Assembly (NCBI GenBank): GCA_023053685.1
Contig: JALIGW010000026.1
Location: 3,463,608 to 3,527,607, forward strand
Origin: Diadophis punctatus similis
Taxonomy: Eukaryota; Chordata; Lepidosauria; Squamata; Dipsadidae
DNA: 64,000 nt
Direction: 5' to 3'
The notes beneath the pieces are model-generated. The model was given only the letters and a program-made list of their open reading frames with translations, searched no databases and had not been told where the DNA came from. Made by a program: the position numbers and the translations under genes. This document shows, one piece after another, positions 30,496 through 42,705 of the stretch (position 1 is the first letter of the stretch; each line of letters starts with the position of its first letter).

Positions 30496-31894
30496 TACAT
30501 ATAGACTAGGTGCCATTGTAATGTGCGGTTTGGGCAGAAATGTGAAGTTAGGGCAGGAAGAAGGTTAACTTTGGCCTCCTAATCTTGTCTTACCCTTTCA
30601 ATAAAATGGTAGAAGGTTGAATAGATGGTTGTCATCTTAACATCTTATCCATATGGAGAATGGAGTAAGCCAAGGGCATTGAAATAAAGTAACATTTTCC
30701 CAGTCTACCTAGAGGTGTTCGGGCTAAACACCCATGATTCCCAGCCCAAAGGGATTTGTAGTCCTAATCCACCAAGATGGTGCCAGGTGGAGAAGGCTGA
30801 TGTATATATATATATATATATTTCCCACAAGAACCCCAATGTCAACTGAATGGCTTTGTGATGTCCCCACTATCTGGATAATGGAAAGGCTGGATTAACT
30901 CCGTATGATCAGGGTTGAATCATGATGAAGGTCATGGGTTCAAGGAATACATTGGTGTGGAACATTTCATAGCCACGATTGGGTTAATAATGCCCTAAGA
31001 GGACTAGAGAATACATGGTGGTGTAAATGAACAGTGTGCTTGCATATTCACAGAAAACCCCAGGTTTGAATCCTCACACAGCCATGAAAATCACGGGGTG
31101 ACCTTAGGTTAGTCACTCTCCCTCAGCCTACCTACCTCACTGGGTTGTTGTGAGGATGAAAGGGTGCAGAGTAAGGAAAGATCTTTGCCTTCAGGACGAA
31201 GGAGAAGAACTAAACTCTTAATTTTATTCGGGAAATACAAGACTGTACAGATTAAAAAACAGAAAGGGGAAAAAAAAGAATTTCTCGTATCCAACCTGGC
31301 CAGTTTCGAGAAGATTTTGGAACGGCATGGACTGGGGTCTCGGATACCACACCTGGCGTGTTCGGAAGACACCTGTGGTGAGAAACGTGTCCCAGCAAAG
31401 ATGGACATGCAAAGGAACCAACTCTCGCATGCCGTGGCAACCTCACCTGCTTGAAACCGCCATTTCGGCTTCCGAAGAGACCAGATGCCCACTGGAGAGG
31501 CGGCTCGCCTCTTCCCCGGTACAAGCCCAGCCGTACGTGTGAATTTCCCCCACCCACCCAAATCCTCTTCTCCGAAGAGCGGCCACTGACCTTGGATACA
31601 GCAGGAAGTCTATGAACTGAAGAAATATTTTGCTGAATAAGGGCACCAAGGGCACCAGACCCGTGTGTAGTGTCTCGTGACTTCTCAACCTTCTTCCTTT
31701 AGTGTCCTTAATGAAGAGTCTCTCTCTCTCTCTCTCTCTCTTGGTTCATGGCCAGGCGAACATTTTTGGGCCTGCCTGCTCAAGCCAGGTTGCTTCTCTT
31801 AAGGCGGTTTCCTAGAACCGAGTGGAAGTTTCTAGCTTTTAAGACGTGATTTAATAAAAAGAAACCTTGATGACGACAATAGCCTCGTTCTTTT
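30496..31894. other. Intergenic, mostly unique
   Basis: Contains a weak SINE-like stretch (31040-31160) and the AATAAA at 31853. An ORF at 31164-31454 has no recognisable protein. Confidence 0.5.
31853..31858 (+). terminator. Isolated AATAAA, possible distal poly(A) signal
   Basis: AATAAA just before the 80-bp minisatellite. No coding exon is recognisable within 6 kb upstream, so it is either a distal NSMF site or chance. Confidence 0.2.
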
Positions 31895-32857
31895 TCTCTG
31901 AACTCCTTCCTTGTCTCCTATCCTGATATTTCCCGCCTTCCCCCGGAAACTTTACCACATGGTGTTTTTCCTTGTCTCTCTGAACTCCTTCCTTGTCTCC
32001 TATCCTGATTTCCCGCCTCCCCCTGGAAACTTTACCACATGGTGTTTTTCCTCATCTCTCTGAACTCCTTCCTAGTCTCCTATCCTGATTTCCCACCTCC
32101 CCCTGGAAACTTTACCACATGGTGTTTTTCCTCGTCTCTCTGAACTCCTTCCTTGTCTCCTATCCTGATTTCCCGCCTCCCCCTGGAAACTTTACCACAT
32201 GGTGTTTTTCCTCGTCTCTCTGAACTCCTTCCTTGTCTCCTATCCTGATATTTCCCGCCTCCCCCTGGAAACTTTACCACATGGTGTTTTTCCTCATCTC
32301 TCTGAACTCCTTCCTTGTCTCCTATCCTGATTTCCCGCCTCCCCCTGGAAACTTTACCACATGGTGTTTTTCCTCGTCTCTCTGAACTCCTTCCTTGTCT
32401 CCTATCCTGATATTTCCCACCTCCCCCTGGAAACTTTACCACATGGTGTTTTTCCTCGTCTCTCTGAACTCCTTCCTTGTCTCCTATCCTGATATTTCCC
32501 GCCTCCCCCTGGAAACTTTACCACATGGTGTTTTTCCTCGTCTCTCTGAACTCCTTCCTTGTCTCCTATCCTGATATTTCCCGCCTCCCCCCTGAAACTT
32601 TACCACATGGTGTTTTTCCTCATCTCTCTGAACTCCTTCCTTGTCTCCTATCCTGATATTTCCCGCCTCCCCCCTGAAACTTTACCACATGGTGTTTTTC
32701 CTCATCTCTCTGAACTCCTTCCTTGTCTCCTATCCTGATATTTCCCGCCTACCCCCGGAAACTTTACCACATGGTTTTTTCCTCGTCTCTCTGAACTCCT
32801 TCCTTGTCTCCTATCCTGATTTCCCACCTCCTCCCGGAAACTTTACCACATGGTGGT
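31895..32857. repeat. 80/82-bp minisatellite, 12 copies
   Basis: TTTACCACATGGTG recurs twelve times at spacings of 80 or 82 bp (81 in the last, variant unit); units differ by an optional AT in GAT(AT)TTCCC and a few substitutions. Confidence 0.95.
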
Positions 32858-32968
32858 TTTCTCAGGGAATGTTAAGTATGGATAAGTGGGACAGTCACAA
32901 CATGACACGAAATGTCCCCAAGGTACATTTTCCAAAAGGCAACTGGACTTTTTTTTTTGGGGTGGGGG

Positions 32969-33018
32969 TTTCTGTCGCGATGCGAACTGATGGGGAAGGT
33001 AAGTAGAACCCACCCCTG
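32969..33018. mobile_element. MITE end fragment (ACCGGT family)
   Basis: GTCGCGATGCGAACTGAT to GAACCCACCCCTG. Confidence 0.65.
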
Positions 33019-33020
33019 GT

Positions 33021-33160
33021 CTGATTTTTGGTCACGTAACCAACCGGGATCCTGCAACAGTCGTTAAGTGTGAAAACCGTCCCAAGTCCCTTTTTTCCCC
33101 AGTGCCGTCGTCATTTTGGAACGGTCACTCGACGAAGCATTGTCAGTCGAGGACTACCTG
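33021..33160. mobile_element. Mariner-like MITE 3' part
   Basis: GTCGTTAAGTGTGAAAACCG to CAGTCGAGGACTACCTG then TA. Confidence 0.82.
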
Positions 33161-33734
33161 TATAAGATTCCGTTTCCTGTGAGAGTCAGACATGTTTTCT
33201 GAAACGACAACGAGGAAGCTTGCAAAAATAAAAAAATAAAAATGCACCAAGTGAACTATCAGGAAAAGACACTGATGGTTTCGTTCTCCACCTCCTTTGG
33301 CTATCAGAAAGAACCAGACACGAGTTTCTTTTTTATTCCTCCTCCACCCTCTTATCGGGCTATCAGCAAGAGTCAGACAGAAGTCATTTTCTTCTCCGCC
33401 CTCTTGTCGGGTGACTCTCGACACCTTTATGTGAATTCATTGAAGCGACAGGAGTCCCCAGGTGCCAAGTTTCAAAAAGAATCTCGCAAACGCCGTTGGC
33501 AGGATGACGTGGCATAAAGCACCCTGTCTGACGAAGCTTGCCTTTCGGAAAATGCCTCTGTGTGTGTGTGTGAGTGTGTGTCCACCAAGCCAACATTCCT
33601 TGCGTGCCATGCTCGGGGTGCCTGTGGGAATTGGTGCGATGGAGGCTTCTAGGTGGTTGGCCGTGTCCATCAAGACAAGAAATGAAACTGGAATTATTCC
33701 CACCCACACAAACCACCTAACCAGGTGAAGTTCA

Positions 33735-34340
33735 AAGGTGCAGGTTGCTTGCACGCAATCTTTCCCGCAGACGTTTCATTCCCCGGCTAGGGAACATCAT
33801 CAGTGTTAGCGGGTGTGGGATTTGCTGCCTGTTTTGGGTGATTTTTTTCCCTTCCTTTGTAGTTCTTTGGTTAGAGTGTGTTGTTTTCTGCTTGATGGTT
33901 TTCCTGGTGCAAATCCCCGCTTATATAAACAGCAAGCTAATCCCACACTCACTAACACTGATGATGTTACCTAGTTGGGTATTGAAACGTCTGCAAGAAA
34001 ACAACCAAGCACAGAGAGCACCAAGGACCCCACAATCCTCCTCCTCTTCCTCTAGAAATTCCACTCCCTTCTAGCACTGATGATGTTATCTAGCTGGGTG
34101 AAGAAAAGTCTGTAAGAAAACCACCCAGCTCAGAGACCACCAAGGACCCCACAGTCGTTGACCTCCTCCTTCTCTTCTTCCTCCCCTTCTCTTCCTTTTC
34201 CTCCTGCTCTTCTCCCTCCTTCTCTTTCTCCTCCATTCCACAAACCCCACTTCCTTTTAGCACTGATGATGTTACCTAACTGGGTGAAGAAACGTCTGTT
34301 TAAAAAAAAAACCAACGATCTCAGAGACCACCGACCCCAC
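33735..34340. repeat. Cluster of GATGATGTTACCTAGTTGGG repeats
   Basis: One reverse copy (33765-33805) and three forward copies (33955, 34075, 34260) of a unit with TGAAACGTCTGCAAGAAAA and TCAGAGAGCACCAAGGACC. More copies at 49236-49400, 61188-61255 and 61372-61440. Family not recognised. Confidence 0.75.
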
Positions 34341-34600
34341 ACTTACAAGAGATGCTGCGCCTGCAAAACAGGTGCAGAACAGAACTTTCATTGATTCCCC
34401 CATCTGCTAGGGCTTTGTGTAATCAAGCATACTCAAAGTTCATTCACTTTTCTGGTTTATTCGCTTTCCTTGGCCAAATTCAACAACGTCCTGTAAAACA
34501 AATTCTTTGAAGATTCCCTGCGTGTTATTAAAGGATTAACTCCCATCGCCATAAGATCAGAAATCACCAACAAAGACGATAAAGGCTCTGAAGGTTAAAC

Positions 34601-34861
34601 CAGAGGTGGGTTCCTACCGGTTCGGACCGGTTCTATAGAACCGTTAGTAACTTGGTGGCCTGGGTCGCTGGAACCGGCAGTGACCCAGGCCTGCCACGCC
34701 CCCGAGCCGGTTCTCTCAGCGGCGCCATAGCTTGACGCCATCTTGTTTTCTGCTTCTGCGCATGCGCAGAAGCTTTTTAAAAAAGTACTGCGCATGCATG
34801 CACCTGCGCGGCGCATCCCTGAGCGAACTGCGGCTGTAGCAGAATCCAGAACCCACCCCTG
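34601..34861. mobile_element. hAT-like MITE (ACCGGT family), exact 8-bp TSD
   Basis: Ends CAGAGGTGGGTTC / GAACCCACCCCTG are inverted repeats. GGTTAAAC is duplicated exactly at 34593-34600 and 34862-34869. The interior has a palindromic GGTTCTATAGAACC. Confidence 0.92.
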
Positions 34862-34867
34862 GGTTAA

Positions 34868-35255
34868 ACCATAGGTTGAATGATTGAGGGGACTAGCTAT
34901 GTCTAGCCTAACAAAGAGAAGAACTGAGGTGACATGATAGCAGTACTTGAGGGGCTGCCCCAAAGGAGAGGGGGCTCAACCTATTCTCCAAAGCACCAGA
35001 AGGCAGGACAAGAAGCAACGGATGGAAACTAACCAAGGAGAGAAGCAACCTGGAACTAAGGAGAAATTTCCTGACAGTGAGAACAATTAATCAGTGGAAT
35101 AGCTTGCCTCCAAAAATTGTGAATGCTCCATCGCTGGAGGTTTACAAGAAGGGATTGGACAAGCATTTGTCTGACATGGTATAGGGTCTCCTGCCACGGG
35201 CTGAGGGTTGGATTCGAAGATCTCCAAGGTCCCTAGAATAACCCTATTATTCTAT
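34868..35255 (+). mobile_element. CR1 fragment
   Basis: Decayed CR1 RT end and 3' terminus, immediately 3' of a hAT-like MITE. Confidence 0.87.
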
Positions 35256-35439
35256 ACTCTAGATCTTGTGGAATAAATGATTGACTTCTTGGATAATTAA
35301 CGGGCTTTGATTGAATTGTGTCCCCAACTGGAGAACGTTCTTTAATGGGATCAGAACTATACCAGCTATTGCAAAAGTGAAGGGGGAGTATTTCTTAGTA
35401 GGTTTCACAGAAAGACAGCATTGGTGGTGGTATGGATAA

Positions 35440-35900
35440 CAGAATGACAACAGAGTTGGAAGGGACTTTGGAGGCCTTCTAGTCCAACCCCATGAGCAAG
35501 CAGGAGACTCTAGACCCATGATGGCAAACCTATGGCATGCGTGTTCCGGAAGTGGCACACAGAGCCATCTCTCCGGGCACGCCAGCCGTCACCCGTTGCT
35601 GTTCTGGGTTCCGGCATGCACACGCGCGCTGGCCAGCTCAGCTTCCCGTTTCCGGCATGTGTATGCACGCCAACCAGCTAGTCTTTGTGTGCGTGTGTGC
35701 ATGCCGGAAACCAGAAACTCAGCTTCCTGGTGCGCACGTGCACGCCAGGGAACTGCTGTTCCGGTTTCCGGCGCTCTCCCCTCCAGGCGCTGCCGTTTTG
35801 GCACTCGGTGCCGAAACGGTTCGCCAACACCGCTCTAGACCATGTCAGACAAATGCCTGTTCTATCTTTTCTTCAAAAACTCCAGTGATGGAGATTTGGC
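35440..35900 (-). mobile_element. CR1 3' end interrupted by a MITE
   Basis: CR1 in reverse at 35440-35515 resumes at 35841; the gap is a hAT-like element with 8-bp target duplication. Confidence 0.87.
35516..35832. mobile_element. hAT-like MITE (GTGATGGCGAACC family), exact TSD
   Basis: CTCTAGAC duplicated at 35508-35515 and 35833-35840; inserted in CR1. Confidence 0.92.
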
Positions 35901-36403
35901 CTGTACATTTTATTATAAGCAGCAAAACATGAGTGATTGGATTAGCTCCGTTTATCATAAAAGGCACCTCCAAGAACTGGATTAAATCGCCATCCGGACG
36001 GATTTTACTAGGAAACAAATGACGCTTTCAGACCCTCTCCGATTTATTATTTCCATCTGGATAATTCTGGTAACTGTCAAGTGAGAACATCCTTCCAAGC
36101 GCCAAGAAAGATTTGTAAGACTGTTCCTAATTTTATTGTTTTTGAGCAACGCTGGTCCCAAGAAATCAAAGATAAGGCACGTTGAGGTTTGAAATTTTAT
36201 GCCTGCCCTTACGTCTCTCTCTGAGTGGTTTTCCTTTCGGGGCAAAGTTCAGCTTCTGTGAATTTTAGGCGAAAGGTGGAACCAGAATGGATCTGTTCTT
36301 GAATGAAGCTGCATTAGGCCATGGATATTCTGGAACCAGGACTGGAATGAAAAAAAAGGTTTTTGGAAGGTCATTTTGGACAGAAAAGCTATTCTCTCTG
36401 TCA

Positions 36404-36870
36404 TAGAATCCTAGGCTGGAAGGGACCTTAGAGGTCTTCTAGACCAGAGGTGGGTTCCTCCCAGCTCGCACCGGTTCTATAGAACCGGTAGCAAACCGCT
36501 GGTGATGTCACGGAGACAGTTTGGTCGGTGCTGGTCCGTGGACGCCGCCATCTTTGTTTTGGATTTTTTGGGGGGGATTTTTTTTTGGGAGGGGGGGATT
36601 TTTTGCTGATTTTTCTTCTTCTGCGCATGCGCAAAAGCCGAATTTCCAGCACTGCGCAATGCGCATGCGTTGCCATCTTGTTTTGGGCTATTTTGAGGGG
36701 GTTGTGAATTTTTGGCACTGTGCATGCGTGCGTGTGTGCCACACGGCGCGGCCACGTGGTACGCAATGCACGCGCAGCCACGTGGCACGGGAGGAAGCAA
36801 ACCGGCGGTGAGCTAAGTTAGAACCCACCCCTGTTCTAGTCCAACCTCCTGTCCATGAGCTAAAAAAAGA
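36404..36870 (-). mobile_element. CR1 3' end interrupted by a MITE
   Basis: CR1 tail GAGGTCTTCTAG is broken at 36444 and resumes at 36834 (TTCTAGTCCAACCTCC). Confidence 0.88.
36445..36833. mobile_element. hAT-like MITE (ACCGGT family) inserted in CR1
   Basis: Same ends; target duplication TTCTAGAC / TTCTAGTC (7/8) splits a CR1 tail. 389 bp. Confidence 0.92.
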
Positions 36871-37287
36871 AAAATCAAGATGGCACACATCAGAGAAAGG
36901 AGATAAAGCTTCGATCACACTGTTCCGCCTTTCATCTTGACTGTTTTGAAACATGTCATAAGGACAGCCCCGTTTCTTAGCATAGAAGGTGGCCTTACTG
37001 TAAATCATGCCATGCTGTTTAGCTAATGCTGTGCGTGCTGCATGCCGGAAACAGAAGATGACCCAATGTGCAAGACAGAGAAATGTATTTCCCCCCGGAT
37101 CTTTCTTTATTCATATATATGGGTGTGAATGTGTGCTTGACTGCCTTTGTGGGTTGATTTCGAACATTTCAGTGGTGCCCGTTCTGCTAAGTATGCACCA
37201 AGAAAGCAATGCACCAAGTGAAAATATTTGTCACATAATTGAAAGGTGATGGAAGAAAACCCCCAACCCAGGACCCTTAAGCTAGAG

Positions 37288-37503
37288 TAGTGATGGCGAA
37301 CCTATGGCACGCGTGCCACAGGTGGCACGCGGAGCCATATCTGAGGGCACGCGAGGTGTTGCCCTATGTCAGCTCCAGTGTGCATGCGTGTGCATGCGTG
37401 TGCTGGTCAGCTGATTTTTGGCCTTCTTTTTGGCCAAAAAGCCTCCTGAACCCTGGGGACGGCGAAAAACGGGCCAACAGGCCAACCGGAAGTTCGGAAG
37501 TTC
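37288..37503. mobile_element. MITE (GTGATGGCGAACC family), 3' end lost in (ATCT)n
   Basis: GTGATGGCGAACCTATGGCA start; runs into a CTAT array. Confidence 0.78.
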
Positions 37504-37641
<138 letters not shown>

Positions 37642-37765
37642 TCATCAATCTACCTACTATCCCTTCTAACATCTATAAACTGTCTGTCTGTCTACCTACC
37701 TACCTACCTGTCTACCTGCTGAAGTAGTTTCACAAGGCCCTCTCAAGGCATCAGCCACCAAGTTA

Positions 37766-37952
<187 letters not shown>

Positions 37953-38389
37953 CAGTTCCGCTGTGCTGCTAAACTTGGAATAAACTTGACGCAGGCTGAA
38001 CTCTCCAGAGTGTGCAATTGTTTACAGACCGACAAACTCTCGAGAGCTTTGTGTAGGATTTCTCTTCCCCCCCCCCAAAGCCAGATCATAGGTGAATCGA
38101 ACCTTTCTTTCTTTTCTTTCTTTCTTTTTCTTTTTTTCTTTCGTCCACAACTTACGCTCAGCCAGGAAGCAATGGCTTTCCGTGGCCTCAAACTGCACAG
38201 CTGGGCTGTTTCCGCTCTCATACCTCCCTCTCCTCCTGCTCCCACAGGTGCATGTTCACCTGGACTGCTTGAGAACTCGGCAAGCAAGCAAACATTTCGT
38301 TGGAGAAACACTTGCAATTCGATGCGCTATGCTGGAAAAAAAAGGGAAAGTGACAGCCCTTGCCAACAGGTAAACAAAACCTGTGAGCA

Positions 38390-38630
38390 GGATTTGCTCC
38401 AGTGTTGTATATTGTGCTTGTGTGTGTGGAGGGGGTGTTGCCTAAGAGGACCTCTGAGGCTAGGAAGGGAGGGAGGGAGGGAAAACACGAGGGGTTGACC
38501 CAGCCGCATTAATCTCCGTCCACAAGCAAGTTTTGCACAGAATCAGCCAGAGGGTAACCGCGCTGCTCTCCGTTTCCTGGTGCTATCCTGCCCGGGTTCC
38601 TGAGAAGACCTTATTTCTGCCTTCTGCAGG
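38390..38630 (+). promoter_or_regulatory. Candidate non-coding first exon of ENTPD8 (distal)
   Basis: Non-repetitive sequence ending in a strong donor, CTGCAG|GTAAGT, at 38630/38631. ENTPD8 needs an upstream 5' UTR exon because its ATG is 2 nt after an acceptor. Joined to 47466 the context would be G at -3, a fair Kozak match. Not proven. Confidence 0.2.
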
Positions 38631-38764
38631 TAAGTGAGGACAACTCTTTTTCTTTTCCTTTTGGGGGGGGGAATGGGGTACAGTTGGAGCTTGTCTTTCT
38701 TCTTCTCCTGTTTCTTCTGCTTTTTCATTTCTTTTAGATATTTTAGTACCCTTTAGGCACTGGT

Positions 38765-38940
38765 CTTCTTCTTCTTCTTCTTCTTCTTCTTCTTCTTCTT
38801 CTTCTTCTTCTTCTTCTTCTTCTTCTTCTTCTTCTTCTTCTTCTTCTTCTTCTTCTTCTTCTTCTTCTTCTTCTTCTTCTTCTTCTTCTTCTGCTTCTTC
38901 TTCTTCTTCTGCTTCTTCTTCTTCTTCTTCTTCTTCTTCT
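38765..38940. repeat. (CTT)n array
   Basis: About 58 CTT units with two CTG interruptions. Confidence 0.97.
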
Positions 38941-39380
38941 TGCAAAATTTTATATTTTGCAGAAGTGCCTCTTCTCCCAAACCTCTGACTTAGGTTTGTA
39001 AATAGAAAGTAGAATGCCACATGATGTATTTGAGTGATGATTACAACAGGGAGATGATGGGTGTTTGTTTGTTTATTTGATTTTTTACTTCCACTCGTCT
39101 CAGTTAAGGACTACAGGCAGCTTACAATTCGAAAAATATATTACAATTAAGACACTGAAAACATTTTAAAACAATATAAAACAATAAAAACGTCTACCTT
39201 AAACATACAGAGCAGCCAAGATACTTGACCAAGTAGGAATAGAGCCCAGGAAACAGGGCCCTTAACACATTCAGCACCCCAGGCATGGGAACAGAGCCAG
39301 GTTTTTATCATTTTATCCTTAAAATCATTCTTATGATTTTAGTTGTTAGATAAAAATCTAACAGGCTTGGGGCCCTCCTC

Positions 39381-39524
39381 CGGGGTGGGTCCCACTTACC
39401 TTCCCTACCGGTTTGCATCACAACGGAAGTGCACGTTTTGCGCACACTTTGCTCGCTTCGCTCACATGCGTACCCCCGTCACGTCGCGCAAAACACCCGG
39501 AAATGACCCTTTGCGCATGCGCAG
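39381..39524. mobile_element. MITE fragment (ACCGGT family)
   Basis: CGGGGTGGGTCCCACTTACC and CTTTGCGCATGCGCAGC. Confidence 0.7.
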
Positions 39525-39544
39525 CTTTTTATTTATTTATTTGT

Positions 39545-39745
39545 GATTTATTTGTGAGATTTATATACCGCTTCACAGTGCAAGCACTCTCTAAGCGGTT
39601 TACACCAGTAAGCAATGTATATTTATATTGCCCCCAACAATCTGGGTCCTCATTTTACCTACCTCGGAAGGATGGAAGGCTGAGTCAACCTTGAGCCGGT
39701 GAGATTTGAACCGCTGACCTACGGATGACAGTCAGCTAAAGTGGC
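39545..39745 (-). mobile_element. MIR-like tRNA SINE
   Basis: Reverse copy: ATATACCGCTTCACAGTGCA, AATCTGGGTCCTCATTTTAC, ending in a tRNA-like head. Confidence 0.85.
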
Positions 39746-39759
39746 CTTATATTCCACAA

Positions 39760-40230
39760 TATAAAAAAGATGCTGAGACTCTAGAAAGAGTGCAGAGAAG
39801 AGCAACAAAGATGATTAGGGGACTGGAGGCTAAAACATACGAAGAACGGTTGCTGGAACTGGGTATGTCTAGTTTAATGAAAAGAAGGACTAGGGGAGAC
39901 ATGATAGCAGTGTTCCAATATCTCAGGGGCTGCCCCAAAGAAGAGGGAGTCAAGCTATTCTCCAAAGCACCTGAGGGTAGAACAAGAAGCAATGGGTGGA
40001 AACTAAACAAGGAGAGAAGCAACTTAGAACTAAGGAGAAACTTCCTGACAGTGAGAACAATTAATCTGTGGAACAGCTTGCCTCCAGAAGTTGTGGATTC
40101 TCCAACACTGGAAGTTTTTAAGAAGATGTTGGATAACCATTTGTCTGAAACGATATAGTCTTCTGCTTGAGCGGTGGGTTGGACTAGAAGACCTCTAAGG
40201 TCTCTTCCAACTTCTGTTATTCTGAAACTG
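39760..40230 (+). mobile_element. CR1 fragment
   Basis: Encodes [35 protein letters not shown] and NFLTVRTINLWNSLPPEV, ending in the CR1 3' block. Confidence 0.92.
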
Positions 40231-41009
40231 TTGAGTCGTCAGCTGACACAGTGTTTGTTTTGGTGGAGATATGAGGGATTAAATGGAAGACGGAATCTTT
40301 ATTGCTCTGGGGTGAACCGATTGAAGTTGCCTTCAAATATTATACGATTAAAAATTAACTAACGGATGAAGTCAAAGTTCCGTTCACCCTGAGCCTTTCC
40401 TTTTCGGTTTAAAGAAACACCCCTCACTCGAAAGCATAAGTAGATCACACAAAAGGTGTGAATCCCTTATGCCTTGTCTTCTTCTTGTCTTAATCTGTCT
40501 GTTAATCTGTCTGTCTGTTATTATTGGATTCACTTGATCCATTAGCAATTCTGATCATCCTGTGATCCTGAAATGGCCAAGATCTTGCCCGCCCCCTCAG
40601 CTAAATTTATCTCCTATCCAAGATCTACCCCACCCACCCAAATATCCCATACCAATTAGGAATATGCCGGTTCAAGAAAGGACTCGCTTTGGGTGAAAGA
40701 TTAATTATTAAGTGGTGAGAAAAGAAACATGAGCCAATTAGAAAAATAATGAGCGCTGAGCAGATAAGGGGAACTAAAAATTAAGTGCCTATTTTATGTA
40801 ATCAGTGCAAGCTGTCCTCTGTGAGAAGCTTGTTAAAACTGAGGGGAGGGGGAAAATAAGCATTAAAACGCTGAAACTATTTCTGTGGACAGGAGATTAA
40901 ACTTTTATTATTTATATTAAAGTTGAAACATTAACTTTTCGGCCCACAAGGCCGGAAGGCAAGTAGCTATTGAAGCATCATTGACCATTGTCCAACGCAA
41001 CCAACGTCA
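40231..41009. other. AT-rich unique intergenic block
   Basis: Dense homeodomain-like cores (TTAATTATTA, CCAATTAG) and AGATAAGG near 40690-40800; a possible enhancer, unproven. Confidence 0.3.
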
Positions 41010-41510
41010 GAGAAAACGACAGGCCTCAATTTACAACATTCATTTAGTGACCTTTCAAAGTGACAACTTATTTTCACGCTTATGACCGTTGCAGAATCCC
41101 CATGATCACGTGATCAAAATTTATTTATTTTATTTATTTATTTAAATGGATTTCTATGCCGCCCAACTCCCGGGGCGAGTTTAACTCCTCAGAGGTAAAA
41201 TTCAGATGCTTGGCAACTGACTCATATTTATGACGGTTGCCGGGTCCCTGAGTCACGTGACACACACACACACACACACCCTTTTGCGACCTTCCAACAA
41301 GCCACGTCAAGCGGGAAGCCAGATTCGTTTAACAACCACGTTATTAGCTTAACAACCGCAGGGATTCACTTAACAACTCTGACAAGAAAGGTGGTAAAAT
41401 GGGGCAAAACAAAATTTCTGTCGCTAAGTGAGACAGTTGTTCTGTCTCACATAGCGACAGAAATGTTGGGCTCAATTCTGGTCATAAGCCGAGGACTCTC
41501 TACATATGGA
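41010..41510. mobile_element. Mariner-like MITE with L2 insertion
   Basis: GACAGGCCTCAATTTACAAC start, GTTATTAGCTTAACAACCGC, ends GTCATAAGCCGAGGAC. Confidence 0.75.
41115..41200 (-). mobile_element. L2 3' end scrap
   Basis: TTTATTTATTTAAATGG then ATGCCGCCCAACTCCC, the reversed L2 terminus; inserted in a mariner-like element. Confidence 0.65.
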
Positions 41511-41621
41511 ATGATGTGTTCGGTTGAGGCTGCGGAAAGTTAAGAGGCGGAAATCTTTACGCATCAAGAGAGATGGCAATCCCCAAAATAAAATTTCAGG
41601 ATCCTAACATACTTTCAGATT

Positions 41622-41692
41622 AACAGAGTTGGAAGGGACCTTGCAGGTCATCTAGCCCAACCCCCTGCCCAAGCAGGAGACCCTTACATGTT
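41622..41692 (-). mobile_element. CR1 3' end
   Basis: TAACAGAGTTGGAAGGGACC and following block (GCAGGTCATCTAG subfamily). Confidence 0.8.
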
Positions 41693-42244
41693 GTAGGCAT
41701 GTCTTCCCTTTTTTGGGGGGGAGGGTACATTCCATTTGATGTGCAAGGAATTTTGAAATCAAGATGCATTAAGTAGCATTGTTTCTTAATAATAATATTA
41801 TTCCTCACCTCAATACTTCCGGCCTTTAGAAACCGCTTTGAAAGAAGCCGTGGGGTGTAGGGTTAATTTAGCTTCTCAAGCGAAGGCAGAATTAAAAATA
41901 TGCTTTCCAGGGGTGTCATTAAAGTAATTTTAGGCTCTGGGCTTAATGGGCTTAACTGCCCACAAAGTTTCTAGATCTCTTTTGTGTCCCGCTATTGCGC
42001 CAATTTGCTTCCTGGATTTCTTTTTTTAAAATCCTTTTGTTCCAACGGAAACAAAAGAGAGTGGTATCTAAGCTTTTGAAAGCTATACTGATAATCATCT
42101 CTTGATGTGTTTTGAGGGGAAAAAAAACATCCTGCAGACCTCAAGTGGCACTAAGGTATTTAAAAGGGATGGTTTTTCTGGTTTAATGCCATGAGATTCT
42201 GACCCACTGCAAATATTGACTTTCCAGAGGTGAACAAAGCATCA

Positions 42245-42600
42245 TAGGGCTGGAAGGGACCTGGGAGGACTTCTAGTCCAACCCCCTGCTCAAGGGGTTG
42301 GCAACCTTGAACACTCAAAGAGCCACAAAGCTCCTAACCGGAAGCCCCCCGTTCAATTCTGGAGCCGACCGGAAGTCCGGTTCCCCCACCATAGAGTCTC
42401 CTTCTAGCGCGGCGTCCTTTTTCCTCTACCTGTCCTAACCGAAAGCCCTATCAATTGTGGAGCCGACCGGCGATAGGGAGCCGCAGCAGAGGGACGAAAG
42501 AGCCACATGCGGCTCCAGAGCCGCGGGTTGCTGACCCCTGCCCTATACCATTCTAAACAAATCTTTTCTTCAAAACCTCCAGTGGAGGGCAGGAGTAAAA
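42245..42600 (-). mobile_element. CR1 3' end interrupted by a MITE
   Basis: CR1 pieces at 42245-42290 and 42541-42590 flank the element at 42291-42540. Confidence 0.82.
42291..42540. mobile_element. hAT-like MITE (GGGGTCGGCAAC family)
   Basis: CAAGGGGTTGGCAACC to GGTTGCTGACCCCTG within CR1; one internal copy of the 20-mer seen three times at 22730-23072 (with a T variant). Confidence 0.85.
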
Positions 42601-42705
42601 AAAATGAACAGAAAATAGAAACTATCCTCCTGTTCTTATATGTCTAAAACAGTTAGAGAGAGGCAATTTGACGTAGCAGTGAAGGACACCAGATTAGGAA
42701 CAAAG

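Noticed and set aside
31109..31561. Overlapping ORFs on both strands (up to 150 residues)
   Set aside because: No recognisable domain, no good splice context and no match to NOXA1 or another neighbour expected from synteny.
32080..32442. 120-residue repetitive ORF
   Set aside because: Translation of the 80/82-bp minisatellite.
38155..38373. ATG-starting ORF as a possible gene
   Set aside because: Short, unmatched, with no conserved domain; the region is more plausibly 5' non-coding sequence.
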